Of a stretch of DNA of 23,881 nucleotides, positions 8,134-16,359 are shown one piece after another. The notes under the pieces were generated by a model. It searched no databases. It saw only the letters and a list, made by a program, of their open reading frames with translations, and was not told the origin of the DNA. The stretch comes from Halanaerobium sp041694515 (lineage in GTDB: Bacteria > Bacillota > Halanaerobiia > Halanaerobiales > Halanaerobiaceae). Positions within the stretch are counted from its first letter, which is position 1. Each line of letters starts with the position of its first letter. A program made the position numbers and the translations under genes. The DNA lies in NCBI GenBank assembly GCA_041694515.1, contig JASMSZ010000102.1, positions 1-23,881 of the forward strand. The letters are read 5' to 3'.

Positions 8134-8888
8134 TGAATGAGCTAAGTGCTTTAGTCTTAACCTATAATGAAGAATCTAATATCGCTGAGTGTTTAAAAAG
8201 TATTAGCTGGATTGAGCAGATTGTAGTGGTTGATTCTTTTAGCGAAGATCAAACAGAGGAAATATGTCGGCAGTATGATAATGTTGATTTTTATGAAAAT
8301 AAATTTAAAGACTTTGCTTCACAAAGGAATTTTGGCCTGGATAAAATTGAGTCTGAGTGGGTATTTGTGATTGATGCAGATGAAAGAGTTACTGAGGAGT
8401 TAAGAGATGAAATAATAGAGACTTTGAACCAACCTGAAGCTGAAGGATATGAGATTGCACGTAAAAATTACTTTTTAGGTAAATGGATCAAATACTGCGG
8501 CTGGTATCCAGATTATACTTTAAGATTATTTAAAAGCAAATATAGATATTCTGGTTTAGTACATGAATCCCCTCAAATAAACGGTAAGATTAAGAAGTTA
8601 GAAAATGATTTTATTCATTATACATATCAAGATCTGGCAAGTTATGTAGCTAAAATGAATCAATATACCAGTCTGGATGCTCAGAAAAAATTTGTCAGAG
8701 GGAAAAATGTTGGTACAGCATATATTTTACTCCGTCCATTAATTGAATTTATAAAAAAATATATTTTCAAAAAAGGATTTTTGCTTGGTCATCAGGGTTT
8801 GATTTTATCTCTGTTATCTATTTTTTATCAATTTTTAAAGGCAGTGAAGCTCTGGGAATTAAATAATTTAGGGAATGATAATGAATGA
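8133..8888 (+). CDS. GT2 inner-core glycosyltransferase, WaaE/KdtX-like
   Basis: WaaE/KdtX proteins are GT2 enzymes that typically place glucose on the first heptose. The ATG at 8133 shares a base with the previous stop (TGATG), and GAGGGA at 8120-8125 is a good SD; a TTG at 8130 is in frame but less likely. The 251-residue protein has a GT-A fold start, LSALVLTYNEESNIAECLKS, then VVDSFSEDQTEEIC. The metal-binding motif is IDADERV (Asp81, Asp83). The family hallmarks ASQRNFGL, NYFLGKWIKYCGWYPDY, TLRLFKS and GLVHESP are all present. The C-terminus has a hydrophobic stretch that may lie on the membrane. The sugar added is an inference from the family. Confidence 0.87.
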   Translation: MNELSALVLTYNEESNIAECLKSISWIEQIVVVDSFSEDQTEEICRQYDNVDFYENKFKDFASQRNFGLDKIESEWVFVIDADERVTEELRDEIIETLNQPEAEGYEIARKNYFLGKWIKYCGWYPDYTLRLFKSKYRYSGLVHESPQINGKIKKLENDFIHYTYQDLASYVAKMNQYTSLDAQKKFVRGKNVGTAYILLRPLIEFIKKYIFKKGFLLGHQGLILSLLSIFYQFLKAVKLWELNNLGNDNE

Positions 8889-9982
8889 AAAACATTGTTT
8901 TTCTAAATAGCTGTCCCGTTTGGGGTGGAGGAGAAAAGTGGACATTTATTACAGCTAGAATCTTAAATGAAGATCCAGAGTTTAATATATATATAGCGGC
9001 CAGAAAGAACACAGAATTGTATAAAAGAGCTAAAGAAGCTGGGCTTAAAACTGAAGCAGTTGAAGTTAAAAGTGGAATTACAGTTTTAAATCCTTTTAAG
9101 GCAAAAAAATTTATAAACTTTCTAAAAGATAAAAAGATTGATATAATGTTTTTAAATATGTCTCAGGACTTAAAGTTTGGTGGAGTTACCGGTAAAATAG
9201 CTGGTTTAGATAAGATTATTTATCGGCGGGGAAGTGCTATTCCTATCAAAGATAGATTTTATAATAAATTTTTACTCAAAGACTGTGCTACTGACATTAT
9301 TGCTAATTCTAAGGCTACTAAAGAGACTATTTTAAGGCATACCTCTCAGTGGTTGGATGAAGAAAAAATTAAAATAATATATAACGGAATTGATCTTGAG
9401 AAGATTGATCAGGGCTTAGAGAATCCAATTGATTTGAATCAAGAATTTGGAATTGGTAATGATAGATTTATTATAGGTAATATTGGGCGTTTGAATTATC
9501 AAAAAGGCCATGAATTTTTAATTGAAGCTGTTGAATTATTAAAAAAAGAAAGAGATGATTTTGTTGTCTTAATAATTGGTGATGGAGAAAGAGAAGCAGA
9601 AATCAAGAATTTAGTTAGTGATAAAGGTTTGGGTGACTACATAATTTTTACTGGTTTTAGAGATGATGTTTATAATTTATTACCTGGTCTTGATTTTTTA
9701 GTTCATACAGCTCGTTGGGAAGGTTTTGGCTTTGTTATAGCTGAGGCCATGGCAGCAGGACTTCCGGTTGTAAGCACTGATGTCAGTAATATATCTGAAA
9801 TTATTGTAGATGGAAAAACAGGATATTTAGCTGAAGCTGGAAATCCAGAGGATATAAAGAATAAAGTGTTAAAGATGATGGAAAATGATAAGGATGGATT
9901 TGAAAAAAGGGGAAGAAAAGTTATTAAAGATAAATTTACTTTAGATAAAATGATAAAAAAGATAAAAGAACTTTTAAAATAA
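8885..9982 (+). CDS. GT4 glycosyltransferase (core/outer-core)
   Basis: A GT-B retaining glycosyltransferase of family GT4, probably extending the LPS core from a nucleotide-sugar. It overlaps the preceding gene by four bases (ATGA). The 365-residue product begins NIVFLNSCPVWGGGEKW, a glycine-rich acceptor-side loop common in GT4. The Glycos_transf_1 domain starts near IGNIGRLNYQKGHEFL (about 200) and contains LIIGDGERE and the EX7E motif (Glu279 to Glu287, in EGFGFVIAEAMAAGLPV). It is clearly paralogous to the gene at 10961: both share IIYRRGSA.PI...FYNKFLL and an IANS.AT block. Sugar and linkage are unknown. Confidence 0.88.
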   Translation: MKNIVFLNSCPVWGGGEKWTFITARILNEDPEFNIYIAARKNTELYKRAKEAGLKTEAVEVKSGITVLNPFKAKKFINFLKDKKIDIMFLNMSQDLKFGGVTGKIAGLDKIIYRRGSAIPIKDRFYNKFLLKDCATDIIANSKATKETILRHTSQWLDEEKIKIIYNGIDLEKIDQGLENPIDLNQEFGIGNDRFIIGNIGRLNYQKGHEFLIEAVELLKKERDDFVVLIIGDGEREAEIKNLVSDKGLGDYIIFTGFRDDVYNLLPGLDFLVHTARWEGFGFVIAEAMAAGLPVVSTDVSNISEIIVDGKTGYLAEAGNPEDIKNKVLKMMENDKDGFEKRGRKVIKDKFTLDKMIKKIKELLK

Positions 9983-10003
9983 TATTTAAAAAGAAGTGAT
10001 ATA

Positions 10004-10930
10004 ATGAAAATTAGTGGTTTTTCAATGGTTCGTAATGCTACAAAATTATATTATCCTATTAAACAATCTATAAAATCTATTTTACCTATTTGTGATGAAT
10101 TTATAATTGCGATTGGTGAAGGAGATGAAGATGATAATACTCGCGAGGTGGTAGAAAGCATTGATAGTGATAAAATAAAAATTATTGATACAGTCTGGAA
10201 GGAAGAAGACTTTGTAAATGGCAGAGTAAATGCTATTCAAACTAATATTGCTTTAGATGCCTGTGAGGGAGACTGGTGTTTTTATGTTCAGGCTGATGAA
10301 GTTGTTCATGAAAAATATTTACCACTTATTAAAGATAGATGTATTGAACTTCAAAATGACGATAAAATTGAAGGCTTAGTCTTTGATTATAGACACTTTT
10401 GGGGTGATTATGATCATTATCAAATCAGTCACGGTTGGTACAAAAGAGAAGTCCGAGTTATAAAAAACAATTTAGAGATTGAATCAAATAATAGCGCTCA
10501 GGGTTTTAGAAGAAATGGAGAAAGAATAAAAGCTGCACATGCAAATGCAGAAATTTTTCACTATGGCTGGGTCAGGCCACCTAAGTATATGCAGGATAAA
10601 AGTAAAGCTTTAAATTCAGTCCATTGGGGCAAAGAAAAAGCAAAAAAAGTTTATAAAACTAAAGCTAATGAGTTTGATTATGGCCCACTAGATCAATTAC
10701 CTACATATAGCGGAACACATCCAGAAGTTATGCAGGACTGGATGGCCAAAATGAATTGGGAAGATAAATTACAGTATAGCGGTGAACCTGATCCCAGAAG
10801 AGAATTACATAAGCATGAAAAACTTAAAACTAAAATAATAACTGCAATAGAACAAAAACTGGAACGTCAATTTGGAGGTAAGATTTATTTAAGTGGCCAT
10901 AGGAATTATAAGTTGATTGGAAATAAATAA
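10004..10930 (+). CDS. GT2-like glycosyltransferase of uncertain specificity
   Basis: A 308-residue protein that I read as a GT-A (GT2-like) glycosyltransferase. It starts KISGFSMVRNATKLYYPIKQSI, with a NAT in place of the common YNE, followed by CDEFIIAIGEGDEDDNT, which fits the second strand and sugar-nucleotide site. CEGDWCFYVQADEVVHE holds a DXD-like acidic pair (Asp98, Glu99). The C-terminal third (GTHPEVMQDWM, and a basic stretch) is not one I recognise. It lies between two GT4 paralogues, 21 bases after the first and 30 before the second, so it should act in the same outer-core step series. There are no membrane segments. Its fold is fairly clear; its substrate is not. Confidence 0.75.
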   Translation: MKISGFSMVRNATKLYYPIKQSIKSILPICDEFIIAIGEGDEDDNTREVVESIDSDKIKIIDTVWKEEDFVNGRVNAIQTNIALDACEGDWCFYVQADEVVHEKYLPLIKDRCIELQNDDKIEGLVFDYRHFWGDYDHYQISHGWYKREVRVIKNNLEIESNNSAQGFRRNGERIKAAHANAEIFHYGWVRPPKYMQDKSKALNSVHWGKEKAKKVYKTKANEFDYGPLDQLPTYSGTHPEVMQDWMAKMNWEDKLQYSGEPDPRRELHKHEKLKTKIITAIEQKLERQFGGKIYLSGHRNYKLIGNK

Positions 10931-10960
10931 TATATTATAGAAGTAGAAAGGATTTTCTTA

Positions 10961-12064
10961 ATGAATAATGTTGCTTTTTTGAATAATAGTGGAGAGAATG
11001 ATTGGGGTGGAGTAGAAAACTGGATTTTTAAGATAGCAAAGGCTTTAAATAAAAAAGGACATAAAATATTTATTATTTCCAGAGAAGAATCTAAATTATA
11101 TAAAAAAGCTAAAAAAATTGGTTTAAATACTAAAAATATTGCTCGAATTAGTTCTGCGGCGTTTATTAATCCTTTTCAAATATTAAGTTTATCTAAATAT
11201 TTTAAAAAAAATGATATAGATACTTTATTTTTTTGTTCTTCTCCTACATTTAAATTGGGAACTATAGCTGCTAATTTAGCTGATGTTGAACATATTATAT
11301 ATCGCAGGGGGAGTGCAAAGCCAATAAGTAATAAATTTTATAATAAATTTTTATTAAATAAAATCAGTTATTTTATTGCTAATTCAGAGGCTACTAAGAC
11401 GAAATCGTTAAAATATTTTAGTGATTTTTCAGATAAAAAAGTTAAACTTATTTATAATGGTGTAAATTTAGATAAATATAAAAATGTATCTATTAAAAAA
11501 AATATTTATTCGGAATTTAAAATTGATAAAAACAAATTATTATTAGTTAATATAGGACGACTTAGCAAACAGAAAGGTCAAAAATATTTGATAAAGGCAG
11601 TAGATAAATTACGGAATAGTTTTGACAAATTTAATTTATTATTAGTTGGTACTGGTCCGAAAGAGTCTGAATTAAAAAATCTAGTAGTAGAGTTGAGCTT
11701 AGAAAAGTATGTTAAATTTATTGGATTTAGAACTGATATACCTGAGATTTTAAGCCAAGCTGATTTTATGGTGCATACGGCTTTATGGGAAGGGTGTCCA
11801 TGGGTAGTTTTAGAGTCTTTAGCTGCTGGTCTGCCAGTATTAGCAACTGATTCAAGTAGTCTGCCAGAGATTATTGAAGAGGGTAAAAATGGGTATTTAG
11901 CTAAAGATAAAAATGTAGAGAGTATCGCAGATAAAATGTTGATGATGTGTCAGCAGGCTAATTTGAAAAAATTAAGTAAAGGAGCAAGAGAAACAGCTGA
12001 AAGAAGATTTAGTTTTACCAGAGTAGTTAATGAAACAGAAAAATGTTTTTATAAGAAAAAGTGA
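10961..12064 (+). CDS. GT4 glycosyltransferase, paralogue of the gene at 8885
   Basis: A 367-residue GT4 enzyme. The start NNVAFLNNSGENDWGGVENW aligns with the first GT4's acceptor loop (WGG.E.W in both). Shared blocks are IIYRRGSAKPISNKFYNKFLL, IANSEATKT, LIYNGVNLDKY and NIGRLSKQKGQKYLIKAV. The EX7E motif is Glu277 to Glu285 in EGCPWVVLESLAAGLPV. It is much richer in A+T than the early genes: 11041-11100 has 12 G+C of 60, against 28 of 60 in 841-900. The likely role is outer-core or O-unit assembly. The common origin with the 8885 gene suggests duplication, but the base composition difference suggests the copies have different histories. Confidence 0.86.
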   Translation: MNNVAFLNNSGENDWGGVENWIFKIAKALNKKGHKIFIISREESKLYKKAKKIGLNTKNIARISSAAFINPFQILSLSKYFKKNDIDTLFFCSSPTFKLGTIAANLADVEHIIYRRGSAKPISNKFYNKFLLNKISYFIANSEATKTKSLKYFSDFSDKKVKLIYNGVNLDKYKNVSIKKNIYSEFKIDKNKLLLVNIGRLSKQKGQKYLIKAVDKLRNSFDKFNLLLVGTGPKESELKNLVVELSLEKYVKFIGFRTDIPEILSQADFMVHTALWEGCPWVVLESLAAGLPVLATDSSSLPEIIEEGKNGYLAKDKNVESIADKMLMMCQQANLKKLSKGARETAERRFSFTRVVNETEKCFYKKK

Positions 12065-12077
12065 AAGGGCTGTTCTG

Positions 12078-13259
12078 ATGGAATTTAGAAAAAAGACGAT
12101 TGGAATTTTAGATAAAATTATTAAATTTTTGTTATTTGTATGGGTTTTTGCAATACCAATATCTATTGGGGCTATGAATGTTTTAGCAGCTTTATTGTTT
12201 TTATTATTTATCACTAATATGATTTTAGGAAAGAAGTATAGCTTATATTCAGGGGAATTAGACAAGGGCATTTTATTATTGTCTTTATTTATATTAATTT
12301 CATCAATATGGGCCTATAGTTATTTCTATGTAATTGATAAATTTGTGAGTTCAGTATTGTCTTATATATTAATGTATTTCTTAATTTTGAATATAGTTCA
12401 AGAAAAAGATATTGAAAAATTATTGGGATTATATTGTTTTTCAACTATGATTGCAGCACTATTTGCTGGTTATCAACATTTCTTTCTTAATATAAATAGG
12501 GCTACCGGATTTACTCATAATGCAAATAGATTAGGTGCAACAATGATGATGTTTATTGTTTTTAACTTTTCTATATTATTATTTGCAAAAGAAAATAAAT
12601 ATAGAATTTTTAGTGTTTTGGGGCTGATTATGGGAACGATTGGTTTGTTTTCTTCATTATCAAGAAGTTCATTGTTAAGTACTATAATTATTTTGTTTAT
12701 AATTTCCATTATAAAAAGCAAGAAAAATTTGATAATTTATATAATCCTTTTAACTCTTTTAGTTTACTTTTTACCAGAAGATTATAAAATGAGATTAATT
12801 CAATTAAGTGATTTAAATAGTCATAATGTTAGTCAAAGAATTTTAATGTATAAAAATGGCTTGAAAGTTTTTATAGATAATTTTTGGTTGGGGATTGGAT
12901 TTAATAATACAGAGTTAATATATAATTACTATAATTTCGATAAAATAACTTATCACCATGTACATTTGCATAATGCGATTATTAATTTTGCTGTTGAACT
13001 AGGAATTTTTGGTTTGGGTGGGATTATTTATTTGTTTTATAAAATTTTAAAAATAAATATTTTATCCATAATGAAGAATAGTAATTTTATAAATATAGGG
13101 ATTTTAGGAGTTATTTTAGCACAATTCAGTTATAATATGGTTGATTTCAATTTTCATGCACCTGAAGTAACTTTGATAACTATATTTTTTGTGAGTATAA
13201 TGATAAGACAATATAATTTAAAATATTATAAGAAAAATATTGGAGGTCAAACATTTTGA
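12078..13259 (+). CDS. O-antigen ligase/polymerase-type membrane protein (WaaL/Wzy_C)
   Basis: A 393-residue multi-pass membrane protein with a dozen or so hydrophobic stretches. I start it at the ATG at 12078, behind AAAGGG at 12064-12069; an in-frame ATG at 12030 would overlap the previous gene by 35 bases. The Wzy_C (O-antigen ligase) signature is present: GFTHNANRLGATMM, LFSSLSRSSLLST and, in the large periplasmic loop region, YHHVHLHNAIINFAVELGIFG with His296, His298, Asn299 and Glu307. The family joins O-antigen or a core sugar block to lipid A-core on the periplasmic side, or polymerises O-units; sequence alone does not separate these. It overlaps the epimerase gene by four bases. Confidence 0.82.
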   Translation: MEFRKKTIGILDKIIKFLLFVWVFAIPISIGAMNVLAALLFLLFITNMILGKKYSLYSGELDKGILLLSLFILISSIWAYSYFYVIDKFVSSVLSYILMYFLILNIVQEKDIEKLLGLYCFSTMIAALFAGYQHFFLNINRATGFTHNANRLGATMMMFIVFNFSILLFAKENKYRIFSVLGLIMGTIGLFSSLSRSSLLSTIIILFIISIIKSKKNLIIYIILLTLLVYFLPEDYKMRLIQLSDLNSHNVSQRILMYKNGLKVFIDNFWLGIGFNNTELIYNYYNFDKITYHHVHLHNAIINFAVELGIFGLGGIIYLFYKILKINILSIMKNSNFINIGILGVILAQFSYNMVDFNFHAPEVTLITIFFVSIMIRQYNLKYYKKNIGGQTF

Positions 13260-14200
13260 AACACTTAATAACAGGAGCAGCAGGTTTTATTGGTTCTAAT
13301 TTGGCAAAAAAATTACTGGCGGCAGGGGAAGAGGTAATTGGTATAGATTGTTTTACTGATTATTATTCCCGTGATTTAAAAGAAAGAAATATAGAAATTA
13401 TATTAGATAATTCTAATTTTACTTTTATCGAAAAGGATCTTTTAAAAACTGATCTGCAAAATTTATTAAAAGATGTAAATTATATATATCATCAGGCAGC
13501 TCAGGCGGGAGTCCGTTCCAGCTGGGGCGAAGATTTTGAGATATACAATCAGAACAATATTCTTCTAACCCAGAAATTGCTGGAAGCGGCAAAAGATGCT
13601 GAAAACCTCAAAAAATTTGTTTATGCCTCCTCATCTTCAGTTTATGGTGATACTGATCAGTTACCTATGCAGGAAAAAAATAGATTACAGCCAGTTTCTC
13701 CTTATGGAGTTTCTAAATTAGCTGGAGAAAATTTGGCTTATCTATATTATAAGAATTTTAAGGTACCAGCTGTTTCTCTAAGATACTTTACTGTTTATGG
13801 AGAAGGACAGAGACCTGATATGGCTTTTCATATTTTTATTAAAGCTTTTTTAACCGGGGGAGAAATAAATATTTTTGGAGATGGCAAACAGAGCCGTAAC
13901 TTTACCTATGTTGGTGATATTGCTAGAGCTAATATTCTGGCTGCAAAAAAAGCGCCAGCGGGAGAAATTATTAATATTGGTGGTTCAGGCAGAGGCATAG
14001 TTTTAAATGAGACTCTAGATTTAATTAAAGAACTAACTAATTGTGAGACAGAAATCAATTACACAGAAAAAGTTAAAGGTGATGTAAAACATACCTCTGC
14101 TGACACATCAAAAGCGGAGAAACTATTAGGATATCAGCCTCGGGTTTCTTTTGAAGAGGGTTTAAAAAGAGAAGTGGAATGGCTGCAGAAAATTTATTAA
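13256..14200 (+). CDS. Extended-SDR nucleotide-sugar epimerase/dehydratase
   Basis: A 314-residue NAD(P)-dependent nucleotide-sugar enzyme. It starts at a TTG at 13256, supported by TGGAGGT at 13241-13247, and begins MKHLITGAAGFIGSNLA with the GXXGXXG Rossmann loop (Gly7, Gly10, Gly13). The active site has SSSSVYG (about 125-131), Tyr150 and Lys154 in YGVSK, and HQAAQAGVRSSW, typical of UDP-glucuronate or UDP-glucose 4-epimerases. RYFTVYGEGQRPDMAF and GDGKQSRNFTYVGDI complete the family features. I favour a UDP-hexose or UDP-hexuronate 4-epimerase supplying a sugar for the core/O-antigen; a 4,6-dehydratase is less likely. It ends region 3, and a 101-base gap follows. A relic resembling its N-terminus occurs at 22728. 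Confidence 0.85.
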   Translation: MKHLITGAAGFIGSNLAKKLLAAGEEVIGIDCFTDYYSRDLKERNIEIILDNSNFTFIEKDLLKTDLQNLLKDVNYIYHQAAQAGVRSSWGEDFEIYNQNNILLTQKLLEAAKDAENLKKFVYASSSSVYGDTDQLPMQEKNRLQPVSPYGVSKLAGENLAYLYYKNFKVPAVSLRYFTVYGEGQRPDMAFHIFIKAFLTGGEINIFGDGKQSRNFTYVGDIARANILAAKKAPAGEIINIGGSGRGIVLNETLDLIKELTNCETEINYTEKVKGDVKHTSADTSKAEKLLGYQPRVSFEEGLKREVEWLQKIY

Positions 14201-14212
14201 TCATGCTATAAT
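14184..14212 (+). promoter_or_regulatory. Possible extended -10 promoter upstream of the ArnT-like gene
   Basis: TGCTATAAT at 14204-14212 is a perfect TATAAT with an upstream TGN, that is an extended -10 element, lying just after the epimerase stop. The -35 position (TGCAGA at 14184-14189) is poor, which an extended -10 can tolerate. Transcription would begin near 14219 and leave about 83 bases before the TTG start at 14302. This gap also has a short inverted repeat (ATTAAAAC near 14243 with GTTTTAAT near 14261) with no following T-run. A separate promoter would make region 4 an independent unit. Confidence 0.4.
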
Positions 14213-14301
14213 AATTAGATTTATAAGAGATATAAATTAATGATTAAAACATTTTTTTGGGTTTTAATTTAAAAATTTGGTAAAATGGGGAGGATAATAT
14301 T

Positions 14302-15987
14302 TTGGAATTAAACAAAAAAGCGACTTTAACTATATTAATACTGGTAATTAGTATCTTCTTAGTCTATATTTTTAATATAGGAGCCTATGATCTATGGTCT
14401 CCGGATGAGCCGAGATATGCTGAGGTAGGGAGAGAGGCGGCTGTTGATGATCACTGGATAATTCCTCATTTAAATAATAGAATTTATTATGAAAAGCCAC
14501 CCACATATTTCAATTTAATTGGCTTAAGTGGAATATTAGCTGGAGAGTTTTCAGTAACTGCAGTTAGAATGCCTGGAATTATTATTTCAGTTCTGTTATT
14601 ATTAAGTTTAGCATATTTTGTTCTCAAAAAAGATGGTTTAAAAACAGCTGTTTTAAGCACAATTATTCTTGCTACAACTATTAATTTTTTCTGGCTGGCT
14701 ATGAAAATAAATTTAGATATTCCTCTGGTTTTTTGTACTACTCTGGCTGCATTAATATTATTTAATAATTATTCGGATTTTAAGAATAATAAATTAACAA
14801 CTATATTTGCTTTTTTTCTGATGGGATTGGGGGCAGTAGTTAAAAGCCCTATCTCAATTTTACCCTTTATTACCCTGACAGTTTATTTATTAATAAATAA
14901 AAAAGCAAAAAAATTAAAGGAAATTCCCTGGTTAGCCTCCCTGTTTTTTATGGTGCTGCCGGCATTAATCTGGTTATTTTTTGCCTATCAAAAAGCAGGA
15001 TATTCCTATTTTGAAACTACAGTTTTAGATCAATTAGTTGGTTATTCTACTGGTTCTCAGGGACATCCACAGCCTTTTTATTATTACCTGATTAACTTTC
15101 CAGCGGTTGCCTTACCCTGGTCCTTTTTTGTTGTTCCAGCTTTATATTATTATAAGAAGCTGAAAAATGAAAGAAATACTCTTTTAGATTTTTCGGTTGT
15201 TTCGTTTTTAGTTATTTTTATTGTTTTTTCTATGATTGGCAGTAAGAGAAATGTATATTTACTGCAGCTATACCCATTCTTTGCTATAATTGTCGGCTGG
15301 TTTTTTAAACAGCATTTAAATGGCAAAATTAAAGAAAAAAAATCTATAATTATTCCGATGCTGATTTTAATAATCTTATTTTTAACTGTCGGTATTTACT
15401 TATATTTAAATGGAGAAGCTTTAATTGCAGAAGAACTTGATTTTCAATTAAATAAAAACAGCAGCTTTTTTACTTTATACCAGTCTTTATATTTTTTATT
15501 CACTGGAGCAGGGATTGTCTTTTTGCTGTCTATTTTTACTAAAAAAAGATACATGTTTGGTTCTTTAGTTATGTTTTCTTTAATTTTAATTATTATGTTA
15601 AAAACCTTATTTTTACCAACTCTAAATACTGTTAAATCTGAAAGATATCTGGCTGAAGATCTGGCAGCAGCCTATAATGAAAGTGCAGAAGTTGGATTAT
15701 GGGGTTCGTTAAATAATGACAGCGGCTTTGTTTTTTACAATGGAATCTATTATGATAAAATATTTTCTGAGGCAGAAGAGGTAAGAGAGTTTATTAACTC
15801 TGAGGGAAATCAAATTTTAATAATTAATGAAGCTGAAAAATTATATGATAATTTTAAACAGAATGACTATCAGGGTTTTAAAGTTAATAAATACAGGGTT
15901 GGCAGTGATGACATGCTGCTTTTGATTGAAAAGCCTCTTTTAACAAACAGTTCTTTAGATTCTGATAATAGAATTGCTGGGAAATAA
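14302..15987 (+). CDS. ArnT-like polyprenyl-phosphate-sugar transferase (GT83)
   Basis: ArnT-type integral membrane enzymes move a sugar from undecaprenyl phosphate to lipid A or core in the periplasm. The TTG start at 14302 has GGAGG at 14289-14293 as SD. The 561-residue product has one TM, then the first periplasmic loop LWSPDEPRYAEVGREA with Asp35 and Glu36 in the ArnT catalytic motif, IIPHLNN.IYYEKPP, and many TMs. MKINLDIPL carries an Asp at the position of the family's second catalytic Asp. HPQPFYYYLINFPAVALPW is the later family block. A periplasmic C-terminal domain of about 100 residues follows the last TM. The substrate is unknown; aminoarabinose is not shown, since no arnA/B genes are seen. 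Two related copies lie at 21088 and 22809. Confidence 0.85.
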   Translation: MELNKKATLTILILVISIFLVYIFNIGAYDLWSPDEPRYAEVGREAAVDDHWIIPHLNNRIYYEKPPTYFNLIGLSGILAGEFSVTAVRMPGIIISVLLLLSLAYFVLKKDGLKTAVLSTIILATTINFFWLAMKINLDIPLVFCTTLAALILFNNYSDFKNNKLTTIFAFFLMGLGAVVKSPISILPFITLTVYLLINKKAKKLKEIPWLASLFFMVLPALIWLFFAYQKAGYSYFETTVLDQLVGYSTGSQGHPQPFYYYLINFPAVALPWSFFVVPALYYYKKLKNERNTLLDFSVVSFLVIFIVFSMIGSKRNVYLLQLYPFFAIIVGWFFKQHLNGKIKEKKSIIIPMLILIILFLTVGIYLYLNGEALIAEELDFQLNKNSSFFTLYQSLYFLFTGAGIVFLLSIFTKKRYMFGSLVMFSLILIIMLKTLFLPTLNTVKSERYLAEDLAAAYNESAEVGLWGSLNNDSGFVFYNGIYYDKIFSEAEEVREFINSEGNQILIINEAEKLYDNFKQNDYQGFKVNKYRVGSDDMLLLIEKPLLTNSSLDSDNRIAGK

Positions 15988-16052
15988 TGAAAAAAGAATA
16001 TAACTGTAAAATTATATATTTAGATGACGGCAGTAGTGATAGTGATAAATAG
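15987..16052 (+). pseudogene. Vestigial start of a GT2 polyprenyl-phosphate sugar synthase gene
   Basis: A 21-codon reading frame whose ATG shares one base with the ArnT-like gene's stop (TAATG). It reads MKKEYNCKI, then IYLDDGSSDSDK and a stop. The DDGSSDSD stretch closely matches the strand-and-loop motif (VDDGSTDxT) of GT2 polyprenyl-phosphate sugar synthases such as ArnC, but the YNE-containing start strand is deleted and the frame ends right after. ArnC-type GT2 genes commonly sit beside arnT and LAB_N genes, which is exactly this position. I therefore read it as the remains of such a gene. The short length means chance resemblance is possible. Confidence 0.4.
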
Positions 16053-16098
16053 ATAAAAAAACGTTTTATGAGCTGCTGATTTAAGGAGGATTAATTAT

Positions 16099-16359
16099 AT
16101 GGTTTGGTTAGTAGTTGGGTTTGTGGGACAAATAATGTTTGGAATGAGATTTTTTGTGCAGTGGATTGCTTCTGAGAAAGCTAAAAAAAGTGTTATTCCG
16201 ATTGCATTCTGGTATCTCAGCATCTGTGGAAGTTTGATATTATTAGTATATGCTGTCCATAGAAGGGATCCTGTTTTTATTTTAGGACAGTCAACGGGAT
16301 CTTTTATTTATCTCCGTAATTTATATCTTATAAAAAAAGAAAAGGAAAATGAGTTATAA
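16099..16359 (+). CDS. LAB_N-domain small membrane protein
   Basis: An 86-residue protein matching the lipid-A-disaccharide synthase N-terminal-like domain (LAB_N), which occurs alone in many genomes beside GT2 and ArnT-like genes. The GQIMFGMRFFVQWIASEKAKKS start, then IPIAFWYLSICGSLILLVYAVHRRDPVFILGQSTGSFIYLRNL, is a very characteristic pattern. Three hydrophobic segments are likely: about 3-20, 34-54 and 58-76. The exact function is unknown; a role in membrane transfer of a polyprenyl-linked sugar is a frequent suggestion based on neighbourhood and its multi-TM small size. The ATG has a perfect AGGAGG SD at 16084-16089. It shares one base with the following kinase gene. Confidence 0.85.
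   Translation: MVWLVVGFVGQIMFGMRFFVQWIASEKAKKSVIPIAFWYLSICGSLILLVYAVHRRDPVFILGQSTGSFIYLRNLYLIKKEKENEL

Noticed and set aside
12030..12077. Upstream start for the Wzy_C gene at 12030
   Set aside because: It would overlap the GT4 gene by 35 bases and has no SD; the ATG at 12078 has AAAGGG at a good distance.
11972..12271. A 99-codon frame on the minus strand
   Set aside because: It is opposite the GT4/Wzy_C junction in very AT-rich DNA, and its sequence is the antisense of coding sequence.
14257..14286. A promoter with TTGGGT and TAAAAT just before the ArnT-like gene
   Set aside because: Transcription would start within the SD, leaving no usable leader; the extended -10 at 14204 is better placed.
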